NCBI GenBank assembly: GCA_040905665.1
Contig: JBBDRD010000050.1
Span: 6,954 to 70,953 of the forward strand
DNA from: DASVCN01 sp040905665
Lineage (GTDB): Bacteria > Deinococcota > Deinococci > Deinococcales > Trueperaceae
Direction of reading: 5' to 3'
DNA length: 64,000 nt
Under the pieces are notes generated by a model. The model saw only the letters and a program-made list of their open reading frames with translations. It was not told where the DNA came from and made no database searches. This document shows positions 48,504 through 58,405 of the stretch, piece by piece (the stretch's first letter is position 1; each line of letters starts with the position of its first letter). The position numbers and the translations under genes are program-made.

Positions 48504-49994
48504 CTAACGGACCTCCCGTTGGCCTGATACGTTATCGGCCTGCGTACCGTCGGGCGTGCGTGCCGGTGCTGGTGTGGCGAGCGGGCCTTCGATCGCCAGC
48601 CGTGACTGCGCCTCGATTCGCTCGAGCTGCGGTGCAGGAGCGAGTCCCAGCCAGAGTATTCCGGCCAGGATCGGAATCAGCACCAGCACCTCGACAGAGC
48701 CGAGGTCGGCGACGGCCCGCGTCGGCTTGCCCTGGTAGATTCTCTGGTAGAGGTTCACGCCGTAAACACCGGCCGCGATGACGGCCGCAACCGTCACCAC
48801 TCCAGCGGCGACGCTCGCCTGGAAGGCGCCCAGCAGGCTCAGAAACTCACCGGGGAAGTTAGCCAAGCCCGGCACCCCGATGCTCGCGAAAAGTACGAAT
48901 AGGCTTACTCCGGCGAACGCAGGAGCGCTCTTGGCGAGACCCCCATAGGCGTCGAGGTCGAAACTCCCACTGCGGGCGTGGAGCATGCCGGCCAGGAGGA
49001 AGAGCCCGCCGGTGGAGATCATCTGCGCGGCCAACAGATACATCGCCCCATTGGCGCCCGCTACTTCGAGGGCGAACACGCCCGCACCGGCGACACCCAT
49101 GTGCGAAAGCGAAGCGTAGGCCAGCAGGCGTTTGAGGTCGGTCTGCCGCGTTGCGATTATCGCTGCGTAGAGGGCGGTCACGGCCGACAGCGCCAGTAGT
49201 AGTGGGCTCCAACGCTCGGCCGCAGCTGGTAGAAGCGGCAGCGCCCAGGCGAAGAAGCCGAACGCCCCCACCTTGTATAGGCTTCCGGCGACGTCGGCCG
49301 AGCCGGAGGGGTGATTTTGCACGTGGAAGTCGATGAGCCATGAATGAAGCGGCAGTATGGGCAGCTTCACTGCGAAAGCGATCACGAATGCCGCGAAGAG
49401 CCACGACTGGGTCGTCACCGGTAGCGCCGGGGTGGCCAACAGCAGGTCGGAGAGGAGGTACGACTCGGCGCCCGAGAGCGGTTTGAGCGCCAGGATCGCC
49501 ACCAGCATCAGGAAGGAGCCGGTGAGCGCGTAGAGCAGGTACTTCATTGTCGCCTCGCGGCGCCGCTCCCCGCCCCAACCGCCCAGCATCAGCAGGCTGG
49601 GGATGAGGGCAGCTTCCCAGAACACGTAGAACAGAACCAGGTCCTTTGCCAGGAAGAGTCCGTTGATGGAGGCCTGCATGACGAGCAGCAGTGCCAGGAA
49701 GCCGTGAGTACGCCTGCTTACTCGCACTCCGGCCCAGATGACGGTGGGGATCATGGTTAGTGCAGCCGCCATTACCAGGACCGAGGCCGCGCCGGCCGGA
49801 TCGAGCGTGAAGGTGACTCCCAAACCGGGGATCCAGGGCACACTCACTCCGGAAGTTCCCGACAGGAGGACCGCCGCGACGAAGGTGGCGATGGTGGCGA
49901 ACAGCGCGACCGCGCGCGCTGGGCCGGTAGCCCGCAGGAAAGAGAGCAGTAACCCTGCGATCAGGGGGACGAGCACAGCAGCAACGCTCATCAC
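48504..49994 (-). CDS. nuoM: NADH-quinone oxidoreductase subunit M
   Basis: Proton-pumping antiporter-like subunit, 496 residues. FYVFWEAALIPSLLMLG carries the conserved TM5 Glu; KYLLYALTGSFLML, KLPILPLHSWLIDFHVQNHPSGS and DLKRLLAYASLSHMGV are the other conserved channel helices. The C-terminus (about 30 residues, PLATPAPARTPDGTQAD) is a hydrophilic extension. Overlaps the nuoL stop by 4 nt (ATGA). Confidence 0.97.
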   Translation of the reverse strand: MMSVAAVLVPLIAGLLLSFLRATGPARAVALFATIATFVAAVLLSGTSGVSVPWIPGLGVTFTLDPAGAASVLVMAAALTMIPTVIWAGVRVSRRTHGFLALLLVMQASINGLFLAKDLVLFYVFWEAALIPSLLMLGGWGGERRREATMKYLLYALTGSFLMLVAILALKPLSGAESYLLSDLLLATPALPVTTQSWLFAAFVIAFAVKLPILPLHSWLIDFHVQNHPSGSADVAGSLYKVGAFGFFAWALPLLPAAAERWSPLLLALSAVTALYAAIIATRQTDLKRLLAYASLSHMGVAGAGVFALEVAGANGAMYLLAAQMISTGGLFLLAGMLHARSGSFDLDAYGGLAKSAPAFAGVSLFVLFASIGVPGLANFPGEFLSLLGAFQASVAAGVVTVAAVIAAGVYGVNLYQRIYQGKPTRAVADLGSVEVLVLIPILAGILWLGLAPAPQLERIEAQSRLAIEGPLATPAPARTPDGTQADNVSGQREVR

Positions 49995-51958
49995 AGCGCC
50001 CCTCCCAGGAGCACCCTCAGAAGGACAACCATTACCAGCGCCAGCACCCCAAGGAGCATCGTCATGGCGTAAATCCGTACGAAGCCCGACTGCAAGCCGG
50101 TCGAGGCGCGAGCAAACAGGCCGGTTACTCCGGCCGCGCCACTCATGCCTCGATCGATCAGGTCGCGATCGACTGCGCTAAGGCCACCCGCCGTTCCTGC
50201 AGCCGGGGTCACGAAGATGTTTCGGTAGAGAGCGTCGAAACCCCCGCCGTCGCGTGAGAGATTGCCTAGTGGCCCGTTGCCGAGTCGTTGCAGCGACCGG
50301 CCGGAGCGAAGGTGATAAACCCAGTAGCCCGTTCCCAGACCTACGGCGGCAGCCAGGATCGAAAGACCCACCAGCAGCCATTCCACTGCCGGCGAAGGGT
50401 GGAGGAAGGGGACTTCGGCAGCGATGACCGGCGCAAGCCAGCCATTCAACCAGTGCGGGAACGCGAACGCCGGAAGTCCCAGGTAGCCGGCCGCCACACT
50501 AAAAAGTGCAAGCACCAGCAGCGGCGTCGTCATCGTGGCCGGCGATTCGTGAACGCCGCCCGCGGACTCCTTGCCGTAGCGGGGCCGGCCGGCGAAGACC
50601 AGGTAGTACCAACGGAACATGTAGAAGGCGGTCATGACGGCGGTGAGCAGCAGCACCAGATAGAGGGCGACGCCCCCGTAATCACGCAGCCACTCACTGG
50701 TATAGACTCCGGCCACCACGGCGTCCTTGGAAAAGAAGCCCGACAGCAGCGGTACCCCCGCGATCGCCAGAGTGCCGATAAGGGCCGTGAATCCGGTGAT
50801 CGGCATGAGTCTTCCCAGCCCGCCCATCTTGCGCACGTCCTGCTCCCCGCCTAGCGCGTGAATGGCGGAACCGGCGCCCAGGAACAGGAGCGCCTTGAAA
50901 AAGGCGTGGGTGAACAGGTGAAAGACCGCGGCGGAGTAGGCTCCTGCCCCTGCGGCAGCGAACATGAAGCCCAGCTGCGAAATAGTGGAGTAGGCGAGGA
51001 TCTTCTTGATATCGGTCTGGCCGAGTGCCGCGAAGGCGGCGACCAGGGCTGTGAGCCCGCCAACCCAGGCGACCGTGGCGGATGCATCGGGCGCCTGGGC
51101 AAAGAGTGGCGCCGAGCGCGCGACGAGGTAGACGCCCGCGGTCACCATAGTCGCCGCGTGGATGAGCGCCGAGACTGGGGTGGGACCTGCCATGGCGTCG
51201 GGCAACCACACCTGTAGCGGCAACTGGGCCGATTTGCCTGCGGCCGCCAACAAAAAGAGCAGGCCGATGATAGTGAGGACGCTCGAGCCGTAGACGAGCG
51301 TTCCGGCCGCGTCGTTCACCGCCGCGATCTCGAGCGTGCCAAAGGTCCGGTAGATCAGGAACATCGCCAGCAGGAAGCCAACGTCGCCGATGCGGTTGAC
51401 GATGAAGGCCTTGCGGGCGGCGTCGGCATTGGGCCGGTGTGCATACCAGAAACCGATGAGTAGGTAGGAGCAAACGCCAACGCCTTCCCAACCCACGAAC
51501 ATCAGCAGGTAGGAGTCGGCCATTACCAGCACCAACATGGCCGCAACGAACAGATTGAGCGCCGAGAAATAGCGGCTGAATCCATCGTCGGCATGCATGT
51601 ACCCCACCGAGTAGAGGTGGATAAGAAAGCCCACGCCTGTGATTACCAGCATGAGCAGCACGCTCAACCGGTCGATCACGAAGCCCAGCGAGAGCTGCAG
51701 CTCCCCCGCCGAGAGGTAGGGCCACAGTTCTAGCGAGAAGCTGCTTTCGGACGAGGCGAGCAGGGCCACGAAGGCAGCCAGTGAAAGCAGGAAGGCAACG
51801 CCTACCGCCGCACTGCCGATCATCCCGGGCAGGGGTTCGCGCAGTCGCGCTCCGAACAGGCCGTTCACCAGGGAGCCGAGCAGCGCCACCAGCGGCGCCA
51901 ACGCCGCCCAGCCGATGGGGTTCGAGAACAGGCTCGTTGATAGTGACGGGTCGGGCAT
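49991..51958 (-). CDS. nuoL: NADH-quinone oxidoreductase subunit L
   Basis: Largest antiporter-like subunit, 655 residues, with the long lateral helix at the C-terminus. Motifs: FVGWEGVGVCSYLLIGFWY, GKSAQLPLQVWLPDAMAGPTPVSALIHAATM and DIKKILAYSTISQLGFM. Overlaps nuoK by one base and nuoM by four, so translation of the three is coupled. Confidence 0.97.
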   Translation of the reverse strand: MPDPSLSTSLFSNPIGWAALAPLVALLGSLVNGLFGARLREPLPGMIGSAAVGVAFLLSLAAFVALLASSESSFSLELWPYLSAGELQLSLGFVIDRLSVLLMLVITGVGFLIHLYSVGYMHADDGFSRYFSALNLFVAAMLVLVMADSYLLMFVGWEGVGVCSYLLIGFWYAHRPNADAARKAFIVNRIGDVGFLLAMFLIYRTFGTLEIAAVNDAAGTLVYGSSVLTIIGLLFLLAAAGKSAQLPLQVWLPDAMAGPTPVSALIHAATMVTAGVYLVARSAPLFAQAPDASATVAWVGGLTALVAAFAALGQTDIKKILAYSTISQLGFMFAAAGAGAYSAAVFHLFTHAFFKALLFLGAGSAIHALGGEQDVRKMGGLGRLMPITGFTALIGTLAIAGVPLLSGFFSKDAVVAGVYTSEWLRDYGGVALYLVLLLTAVMTAFYMFRWYYLVFAGRPRYGKESAGGVHESPATMTTPLLVLALFSVAAGYLGLPAFAFPHWLNGWLAPVIAAEVPFLHPSPAVEWLLVGLSILAAAVGLGTGYWVYHLRSGRSLQRLGNGPLGNLSRDGGGFDALYRNIFVTPAAGTAGGLSAVDRDLIDRGMSGAAGVTGLFARASTGLQSGFVRIYAMTMLLGVLALVMVVLLRVLLGGAL

Positions 51959-52278
51959 CAGTAGCGCACCTCAGAGAGAGCATCGACGTCGGTACTGGCT
52001 CGCTGGCGGAAGATCGCGACCAGGATCCCCAAGCCCACCGCGACTTCGGCGGCGGCAACGGCCAGGATTATGAACACGGCGCTCTGACCGCTCATCGCTA
52101 CCGCCTGGCCAGCCGCGCTCCACTGCCGAGAGTAGGCGACCAGCGCGAGATTGGCTGCATTGAGCATCAGCTCTACCGACAGGAACACCAGGATCGCGCT
52201 GCGACGGGTGAGGACTCCCACTGCGCCGATGGCGAACAGCAGAGCGCTAAGCGCAACGTAATATTCGGTCTCTACCAC
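51958..52278 (-). CDS. nuoK: NADH-quinone oxidoreductase subunit K
   Basis: Three-helix membrane subunit, 106 residues; VFLSVELMLNAANLALVAY contains the conserved Glu of the E-channel. Start GTG 52278 has GGGAG at 5 nt. The 102-bp gap to nuoJ is filled by 15-bp tandem repeats, the only large gap in this end of the operon. Confidence 0.95.
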   Translation of the reverse strand: MVETEYYVALSALLFAIGAVGVLTRRSAILVFLSVELMLNAANLALVAYSRQWSAAGQAVAMSGQSAVFIILAVAAAEVAVGLGILVAIFRQRASTDVDALSEVRY

Positions 52279-52300
52279 GCCTGCTCCCGGTGAAGCGTCC

Positions 52301-52390
52301 CGGCGTCAAACATTCCGATACCAAACTGACAGGCATCAATAAGCCAGGCATCAATAAGCCAGGCGTCAAACAGCCGGGCGTCAAACACCG
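52301..52390. repeat. 15-bp tandem repeats between nuoJ and nuoK
   Basis: Six units of 15 bp; 52331-52345 and 52346-52360 are identical (AGGCATCAATAAGCC), 52361-52375 and 52376-52390 are close variants, and two degenerate units precede. The nuoJ stop codon (52381-52383) lies inside the last unit. Confidence 0.8.
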
Positions 52391-52941
52391 GTCAGCTCCC
52401 GGTCGCGCCGCTCGACGCTTGCGGCTTGGCCGCCCGATTCACTCACGGCTCGCCGCTGCACCAGTGCGACGGCGCCGATGATGCCGGTGAGCAGGAGGAT
52501 GCCCACCAGATGAAAGGCAAGAAGGAACTCACTAAAGAGCGCTTCGCCGACCCGCTCGGCCCCGCCGCCCCCGAGCGCCGCTTCGATAAGCTCCGCCGAG
52601 GGCAGCCGGCGCGGATCGAGGAAAGCGGTAGCAGCGATGCCTGCGGCAGCCAACAGACCCACAAAGTACGCCGCCGGACGAAGCCCCGGAAACCGCACCC
52701 GCTCCTGCTCCCCGCCCACATTGAGCAGCATTATCACGAACAGGAACAGCACCATGATGGCGCCGGCATAGACGATCACCTGGATGGCGGCGAGGAAATG
52801 GGCCTGCAGGGTGATGTAGGTGACCGCCAGCGTGAGCAGTGTTCCCACCAACGCCAACGCCGCATGTACCGGTTCGCGCAGGGTTATTACCCCGATCGCG
52901 CCGGCGAGCATGACGACAGCCAGGACGATGAAGCCGATCAT
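52381..52941 (-). CDS. nuoJ: NADH-quinone oxidoreductase subunit J
   Basis: Membrane subunit of 186 residues with five helices: MIGFIVLAVVMLAGAIGVITLREPVHAA, LQAHFLAAIQVIVYAGAIMVLFLFVIMLL is the conserved TM3 region with the pi-bulge. The C-terminus is hydrophilic and Arg-rich and ends inside the tandem repeat tract, so its length may vary between strains. Start overlaps the nuoI stop by one base. Confidence 0.95.
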   Translation of the reverse strand: MIGFIVLAVVMLAGAIGVITLREPVHAALALVGTLLTLAVTYITLQAHFLAAIQVIVYAGAIMVLFLFVIMLLNVGGEQERVRFPGLRPAAYFVGLLAAAGIAATAFLDPRRLPSAELIEAALGGGGAERVGEALFSEFLLAFHLVGILLLTGIIGAVALVQRRAVSESGGQAASVERRDRELTGV

Positions 52942-53468
52942 CAGTAGTCGACCCCCTCGAGTTCGGCACGGTGCCCGGCCTCGAAGCCCAGATGCACGGC
53001 CTTGCCCTTCTTCTCGGCCTCACGCCGCTGCCACTTAGAGCCCTTGACCCCCACCATCATGTCTTCCTTGCCGTAGACCAGGTCGTCATAACGGAAGTCG
53101 GCCAATTCGAACTCATGACCAAGGACTACCGCCCCGGTCGGGCAGGCCTCCTCGCACATCCCGCAGAAGATGCAGCGCAGCATGTTGATCTCGTAGATAG
53201 AGGCGTAGCGTTCTCCAGCCGAAACAGGGTTCGCCGGATCGTTCTCGGCGGCCTCGACGTAGATGGCGTAGGAGGGGCAGGCGGCGGCGCACAACGAGCA
53301 GCCGATGCACTTCTCCAGGCCGGTGTCGGGGTGGCGCAGTAGGTGGTGCCGGCCGCGGAAACGCGGTTTGACATCTGCCGGTTGCTCGGGATAGCTAACG
53401 GTTACGGGCCGCTTGAACAGATGGCCCAACGTCACACCCATCCCTTTGGCGATACTGAGGACACTCAT
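52941..53468 (-). CDS. nuoI: NADH-quinone oxidoreductase subunit I
   Basis: Peripheral 2x[4Fe-4S] subunit (clusters N6a/N6b), 175 residues. Both ferredoxin motifs are complete: CIGCSLCAAACP and CIFCGMCEEACP. ATG 53468 (MSVLSIAKG) has GGAGG at 6 nt and fits the family start; an in-frame upstream codon at 53486 is not needed. Confidence 0.97.
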   Translation of the reverse strand: MSVLSIAKGMGVTLGHLFKRPVTVSYPEQPADVKPRFRGRHHLLRHPDTGLEKCIGCSLCAAACPSYAIYVEAAENDPANPVSAGERYASIYEINMLRCIFCGMCEEACPTGAVVLGHEFELADFRYDDLVYGKEDMMVGVKGSKWQRREAEKKGKAVHLGFEAGHRAELEGVDY

Positions 53469-53563
53469 CACGCACCTCCAACGCACGGACGAAATGGGGA
53501 GCAGGACTGGGAAGTACTCATCTGCGCACGACTCATTCTCGGCAGCTCCAACCGCTACAGAAC

Positions 53564-53593
53564 CTATTACTACAGCACCTATTACTACAGCAC
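53564..53593. repeat. Tandem 15-bp duplication at the nuoH stop
   Basis: CTATTACTACAGCAC occurs twice, 53564-53578 and 53579-53593. On the coding (minus) strand each copy holds TAG-TAA-TAG, so the nuoH stop is followed by five further in-frame stops. Confidence 0.75.
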
Positions 53594-54610
53594 AAACGCG
53601 ATCACCGCCCCGGTGAGTAGCGCCGCGCCCAGCGCGATCTCAAACAGGTATAGCCAACCGAAGCGCATCAACTGGTCGTAACGAAGCCTGGGCAAGGTGG
53701 CCCGCAGCCAGATGAACAGGAACATGAAAATGGCCATCTTGGCCACCAGCCAGATTATCGGCCACTGGGAAATGCCTGGAATCACCGCGTCGAGGATCGC
53801 CGGCCCCTTCCAGCCACCCAGGAACAGGGTGCTGATGAAGGCGGCGGCAGTCATCATGTTGACGTACTCGGCCATCTGATAGAGCGCCCATTTGATGCTT
53901 GAGTACTCGGTGAGGTACCCGGCAACGATCTCCTGCTCCGCTTCGGGCAGGTCGAAGGGAGTGCGGTTGACCTCTGCTATCGCCGAAATCAGGAAGGTCC
54001 CGAAGGCCACTACCAAGCCGGGCCACAACCAGGGGCTAACCGCCCAGATGTTCAGTTCGACGATTTCGCGCAGATTCAACGTACCGGCGATCATGATCAC
54101 GCTGAGGACGCTCAAGCCGAGTCCCAACTCATAGGAAATCATCTGGGCCGAGGAGCGCAAGCTACCCAATAGTGAGTACTTGCTGTTCGACGCCCAGCCG
54201 CCCAGGAAGATCCCGTAGATGCCGATGCTGGTTACCGCCAACACGTAGAGCAGTCCGATGTCGAGATCTATCACCCAGGGGTCGAAGCCGAAGATGCTGC
54301 CGGCCGGTCCGGCGGGGATTATCCCGAAGGCGGAGAGCGCGAAGGTGATGCTGATGAACGGCGCCAGGTAGTAGACGAAGCGATCGGCGGCGCTAACCGT
54401 TATGTCTTCCTTGAATACCGACTTTAGGGCGTCGGCGATCGGCTGAAGCAGGCCAAAGGGGCCGACCCGGCTGGGGCCGATCCGATGCTGCATTCGGGCG
54501 AGTATCCGGCGCTCGACGAGCGTCATGTAAGCGAACGCTCCCAACAGCACTCCGCAGAGCGCCAGCGCCTTGGCGGCGACGACCCACCACGCGTCCATCT
54601 GCGGATCCAT
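53585..54610 (-). CDS. nuoH: NADH-quinone oxidoreductase subunit H
   Basis: Membrane subunit forming the quinone entry site with NuoB/D, 341 residues, eight helices. ERRILARMQHRIGPSRVGPFGLLQPIADALK and EVNRTPFDLPEAEQEIVAGYLTEYSSIKWAL (with the conserved Glu residues) are invariant features; RATLPRLRYDQLMRFGW near the end. Overlaps the nuoG stop by one base. Stop codon lies in the 15-bp duplication. Confidence 0.97.
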   Translation of the reverse strand: MDPQMDAWWVVAAKALALCGVLLGAFAYMTLVERRILARMQHRIGPSRVGPFGLLQPIADALKSVFKEDITVSAADRFVYYLAPFISITFALSAFGIIPAGPAGSIFGFDPWVIDLDIGLLYVLAVTSIGIYGIFLGGWASNSKYSLLGSLRSSAQMISYELGLGLSVLSVIMIAGTLNLREIVELNIWAVSPWLWPGLVVAFGTFLISAIAEVNRTPFDLPEAEQEIVAGYLTEYSSIKWALYQMAEYVNMMTAAAFISTLFLGGWKGPAILDAVIPGISQWPIIWLVAKMAIFMFLFIWLRATLPRLRYDQLMRFGWLYLFEIALGAALLTGAVIAFVL

Positions 54611-57051
54611 CAGGCAACCTCCAAGGCAAGGCGCTCCTTGCGCAATACCTCGAACTGAGCAACCGCCGGGCCTGCCGGTTGATCGGGGAGGGCCGGGAGC
54701 AACGGTAGGCCCGCCGGGACGGCCTCGCTAATGCACACGCCGGCACGCCGGTCTACCCCGTCAACAGGAACGACCACCACGTCGCCCTCGCTTAGCTTCA
54801 AGCGAGCGGCATCGAAAGGGTTGAGTCGCAATGGCGTCTCGCCGTGCGCGGCCAGCAGGTGAGGGTTTCTCGAAAGGTACTCGTGACGGATCATGCTGGG
54901 CACCAGAAGCAAGTTGCCTTGAGCGCGCTCCGCTGCTCTCACACTGACGCGTGAGGAACCACGCGTACGCGGCCCCAGCAACTCGCCCTCGGGCGGCAAC
55001 GACGCCGGATCGATGTCCAGCAGGCGCTTGAGCACGCGGCGGGCGCTGCGCACGCTGCGACCCTCGAGCCGATTGCCCAGCGCTACGCCCAGGCGCTTTA
55101 CCAGTCCAGTGAAGTCCTCGCTCCCGCCGCCGTCGACCGGCGCCGAGAACAGCGGAAGAGCGCGACCCTCGAGATTCACGACCGTGCCCTCTTTCTCGTA
55201 GCCTGTTTTGGCCGGCAGGACGACGTGCGCCAGGTCGGTGGTTTCGTCGGGGAAGGAGGAATGCACGACGAGCAGCTCCAGTTCGCGAAGCTTCTCGGCA
55301 TAGTGCGAATTGGCGCCTGGATTGAGGTTGGAGAGGATGAGCGCTCGCGCCTCGCCGTCGAGCAGGCCGGGGTAGCCGTAGCGTGCGTGCGAGGGCAGGA
55401 CGTCGATAGCTTCCAAGCCGTAGGAGTTGGCCATTGCCGGGAGCGCCATGGTTTTCGCCCCCACCGCGCGGGCAAAGGCGAGAACGGCTTCGCTTGCTTC
55501 GCGGGAGGCGATCACATTCGCGCCGTAAACCACCACGGCCTTCTTGCCGCCGCGTAGTCGCTCCACGAGGCCGCGGGCCTGCTGAGCGGTGAGGCCGGTC
55601 TCCTCGCCCACTTTCTCCTCTGGCCGCCCCTCGGCGACCTGCTGCAAAGCGCCGATGAGGCGAGCCTCGGCCCCAAGCGGGTAGAGCATGCTACTGCCGG
55701 CATGCTTCATCAGGTCGACGCGGTATGGAGCAGCCACGGTGAGCATCTCACCATTGCGGGACATCCGCTCCTTGAGCCGGAGGTCGGCGATCGGCACACC
55801 ATGAGGCATCAGTTCGGGTGAGGGAACCCCCTTGAGGGCGTCCTTGATCCGCAGATCCACGATCGGTACCTCTTCGGTTGGATCGCCGATCACGAAGATG
55901 GCGTCGGCCGTAGCGAGCTCCTCGAGAGTTGCAGGGTTGCTGCCGGCCAGCAACGAGGCAGGCGAGCGCGGGAAGTGGTCGCACTTGCCGGTGCCCAGAT
56001 GCTCGGCCAGCGCCTTGGCGGCGATTCCCTCTTCGAGAGTGGCGTCGGCTCGCAGGACGATTCCCACCTGCTTGGAGTCGACCGCGGCGAGTCGCTCGGC
56101 AATGAAGCCGGCGGCCTCCTCCCAGGTGGTGGGAACCAGGCGGTCGCCCCGGCGCACCAGCGGCTCGCGCAGGCGGTCGGGAGCATCGACGTACTCGTGG
56201 CCAAAGCGAGTACCGTCGTCGATCCAGATCTTGTTCACCTGAGCATTGAGACCGGCCTTGATCCGCTCGATGCGCCCCGTACGTGCGTCGACTACGATCG
56301 CGCTGCCCGAGGCGTCGTCGAGCGAGGTGGTGCGGGTATGGTCGTACTCCCAGTTGCGGCCCCTAAAGCGGCTGGTGGTGTCGAGCAGGGCGCCGACCGG
56401 GCAGATATCGGTGATGTTGCCGGTGAAGTTGCTGGGCAAACCATCCTCGACGGAATCGATATAGGTGTGCCCACCGCGGTCGATGAAGTCGAGTACCTCG
56501 TCGCCCGGAACCTCTTCGAAGTAGCGCACGCAACGCTTGCAGTGAATGCAGCGCTCCTGGTCGAGGGTGATGAGCTCCGAAAGAGCAGCGTGCTTTTCCA
56601 GGTGGCGCTTGTCGAACTGGAAGCGTGACAGGCCGGTGCCGTACTCGTAGGCGCGATCCTGCAGTTCGCAGGCGCCCCCCTTGTCGCATACAGGGCAGTC
56701 GAGCGGATGGTTGATGAGCGTGAATTCGACCATCCCGTTCTGGGCGCTCACCACGTCCTCGGCCAGGGTATCGACGACCATGCCCTCCATCACCATGGTC
56801 GTGCAGGTCGCCATCAGATTGGGAAAGTAGAAGACCTTCGGCTCCCCGGTCTCCTCGTCCGCTATCCATTCGCCGTCGGGGCCTTTTCGCGGCGCGCCGA
56901 CCCTCGCCAGGCACATGCGGCAGGCGCCGATGGGTGACATGTACTCCTGAGAGCAGAAGTAGGGCACGTCGAAGCCGGCGGCGAACAGTGCGTCGATGAC
57001 GCTGGTCCCAGGCTTCAGCTCGAGCGTCGTGTCGTTTACGGTGACCTTCAT
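54610..57051 (-). CDS. nuoG: NADH-quinone oxidoreductase subunit G
   Basis: Iron-sulfur subunit of the peripheral arm, 813 residues. N-terminal [2Fe-2S] domain (CSQEYMSPIGACRMCLARVG and later Cys), the His-ligated [4Fe-4S] site (HPLDCPVCDKGGACELQ), a second [4Fe-4S] site (ERCIHCKRCVRYFEEVPG), then CPVGALL, and a molybdopterin-oxidoreductase-like C-terminal part (about 230-700) without cofactor. Ends with a molydopterin-dinucleotide-like beta domain. Separated by 10 bp from nuoF. Confidence 0.96.
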   Translation of the reverse strand: MKVTVNDTTLELKPGTSVIDALFAAGFDVPYFCSQEYMSPIGACRMCLARVGAPRKGPDGEWIADEETGEPKVFYFPNLMATCTTMVMEGMVVDTLAEDVVSAQNGMVEFTLINHPLDCPVCDKGGACELQDRAYEYGTGLSRFQFDKRHLEKHAALSELITLDQERCIHCKRCVRYFEEVPGDEVLDFIDRGGHTYIDSVEDGLPSNFTGNITDICPVGALLDTTSRFRGRNWEYDHTRTTSLDDASGSAIVVDARTGRIERIKAGLNAQVNKIWIDDGTRFGHEYVDAPDRLREPLVRRGDRLVPTTWEEAAGFIAERLAAVDSKQVGIVLRADATLEEGIAAKALAEHLGTGKCDHFPRSPASLLAGSNPATLEELATADAIFVIGDPTEEVPIVDLRIKDALKGVPSPELMPHGVPIADLRLKERMSRNGEMLTVAAPYRVDLMKHAGSSMLYPLGAEARLIGALQQVAEGRPEEKVGEETGLTAQQARGLVERLRGGKKAVVVYGANVIASREASEAVLAFARAVGAKTMALPAMANSYGLEAIDVLPSHARYGYPGLLDGEARALILSNLNPGANSHYAEKLRELELLVVHSSFPDETTDLAHVVLPAKTGYEKEGTVVNLEGRALPLFSAPVDGGGSEDFTGLVKRLGVALGNRLEGRSVRSARRVLKRLLDIDPASLPPEGELLGPRTRGSSRVSVRAAERAQGNLLLVPSMIRHEYLSRNPHLLAAHGETPLRLNPFDAARLKLSEGDVVVVPVDGVDRRAGVCISEAVPAGLPLLPALPDQPAGPAVAQFEVLRKERLALEVA

Positions 57052-57061
57052 ACGCGAGCCT

Positions 57062-58405
57062 TCATTCTTGCCACCAGTCCGACTTGGGGTACTGGGAGTG
57101 TCCGTGCTCCACCAGGTACTCGTATTCGGGCCGGAAGAACTTGAAAGAGGCCTGTACCGGCATCGCGCAGGCGTCGGCCAAGGGGCAGAAGGCCGTGCCC
57201 CGCATGTTGCGCACCATCTCCTCCATCAGTTTCAGGTCGGCGGGCGTTCCCAGGCCCTCGAGTAGCTTTCGGTACATCTGCGGGAGCCAGGTGGCGACGC
57301 CCTCGCGGCATGGGGTGCACTTGCCGCACGATTCGTGGGCGTAGAAGCGGACGATGTTGTACATCGCGTCGACCATGCACTTCTCCTGAGGGATGAGGAT
57401 GAGACCGCCGGTACCCAGCATCGATCCCTTCTTGGCGACCGAGGCGTACTCCATGAGCGTATCTAGGTACTCATCCGTGAACGGGAACATCGGGCAACTG
57501 GTGCCGCCTGGAATGAAGGCCTTCGCCGGCATGGTCGGTCCGCCCCCGACTTCAAAGATTATCTCTCGGTAACTGATCCCCATCGGAACTTCGTAGATGC
57601 CGGGCTTGGCGACGGGACCGGAGAGCTGAACGTGATGGAAGCCCTTCGAGTCGTCAGTGCCCATGGCCGAGAACCAGGCGGCGCCGCGCTCCATGATGTG
57701 GACCGCCGAGGCGAGGCTGGTGACGTTATTGATGGTTGTGGGCAGGCCGTAGACGCCCGCCTGAGCAGGGAAGGGTGGTTTGAGCCGCGGAGTTGCGCGG
57801 AGGCCCTCGTAGGAGTTCATCAGCGCAGTTTCCTCGCCGCATATGTAGGCCCCGGCGCCCCGGTGCAGGATCAGGTCGAAATCAAAGCCGCTACCAAAGA
57901 GGTTCTTGCCAAGGTAACCGTTGGCGCGGGCCTCTTCAATGGCTCGTTCCAGCCGCTCGTAAGCCAGGTAGTACTCGCCGCGAACGTAGAGAACGCCGAG
58001 GGTCGCTCCGATGGCGTAGCCGCCGATGATCATTCCCTCGATGAGCTGATGCGGATCGTCTTCCATGATGTAGCGGTCTTTGCATGAGCCCGGTTCGGAT
58101 TCATCCGCATTGCACACGATGAAGCGCTGGCGACCATCGGCCTTGGGCATGAACGACCACTTGACGCCGGTGGGGAAACCGGCGCCGCCGCGACCTCGCA
58201 AGCCCGAGGCCTTGACCTCGTTGACTACTTCGCTTGCGGTCATGGTGGTCAACGATCTGCGCGCCGCAGCGTATCCGCTGTGTCCCAGGTAGTAGTCGAG
58301 GGTCCAGGCGTCCTCGATGCCCACATGCCGGTAAAGGGTTACTTCGAAACGTGGATCGCTGCGGGAAACGATCGGCGTGGGCCGCTCAGCGACGGCGTCG
58401 CTCAT
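57062..58405 (-). CDS. nuoF: NADH-quinone oxidoreductase subunit F
   Basis: NADH-oxidising flavoprotein subunit, 447 residues. FMN/NADH site GLRGRGGAGFPTGVKW, ICNADESEPGSCKDR, GAGAYICGEETALMNSYEG, and the N3 [4Fe-4S] cluster ligands in ESCGKCTPCREG and AFCPLADACAMPV. Overlaps the nuoE stop by 4 nt. Confidence 0.97.
   Translation of the reverse strand: MSDAVAERPTPIVSRSDPRFEVTLYRHVGIEDAWTLDYYLGHSGYAAARRSLTTMTASEVVNEVKASGLRGRGGAGFPTGVKWSFMPKADGRQRFIVCNADESEPGSCKDRYIMEDDPHQLIEGMIIGGYAIGATLGVLYVRGEYYLAYERLERAIEEARANGYLGKNLFGSGFDFDLILHRGAGAYICGEETALMNSYEGLRATPRLKPPFPAQAGVYGLPTTINNVTSLASAVHIMERGAAWFSAMGTDDSKGFHHVQLSGPVAKPGIYEVPMGISYREIIFEVGGGPTMPAKAFIPGGTSCPMFPFTDEYLDTLMEYASVAKKGSMLGTGGLILIPQEKCMVDAMYNIVRFYAHESCGKCTPCREGVATWLPQMYRKLLEGLGTPADLKLMEEMVRNMRGTAFCPLADACAMPVQASFKFFRPEYEYLVEHGHSQYPKSDWWQE

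Noticed and set aside
52290..52481. Plus-strand frame with GINKP/GVKQP-like pentapeptides
   Set aside because: It is only the translation of the 15-bp intergenic repeats and antisense nuoJ; no start signal.
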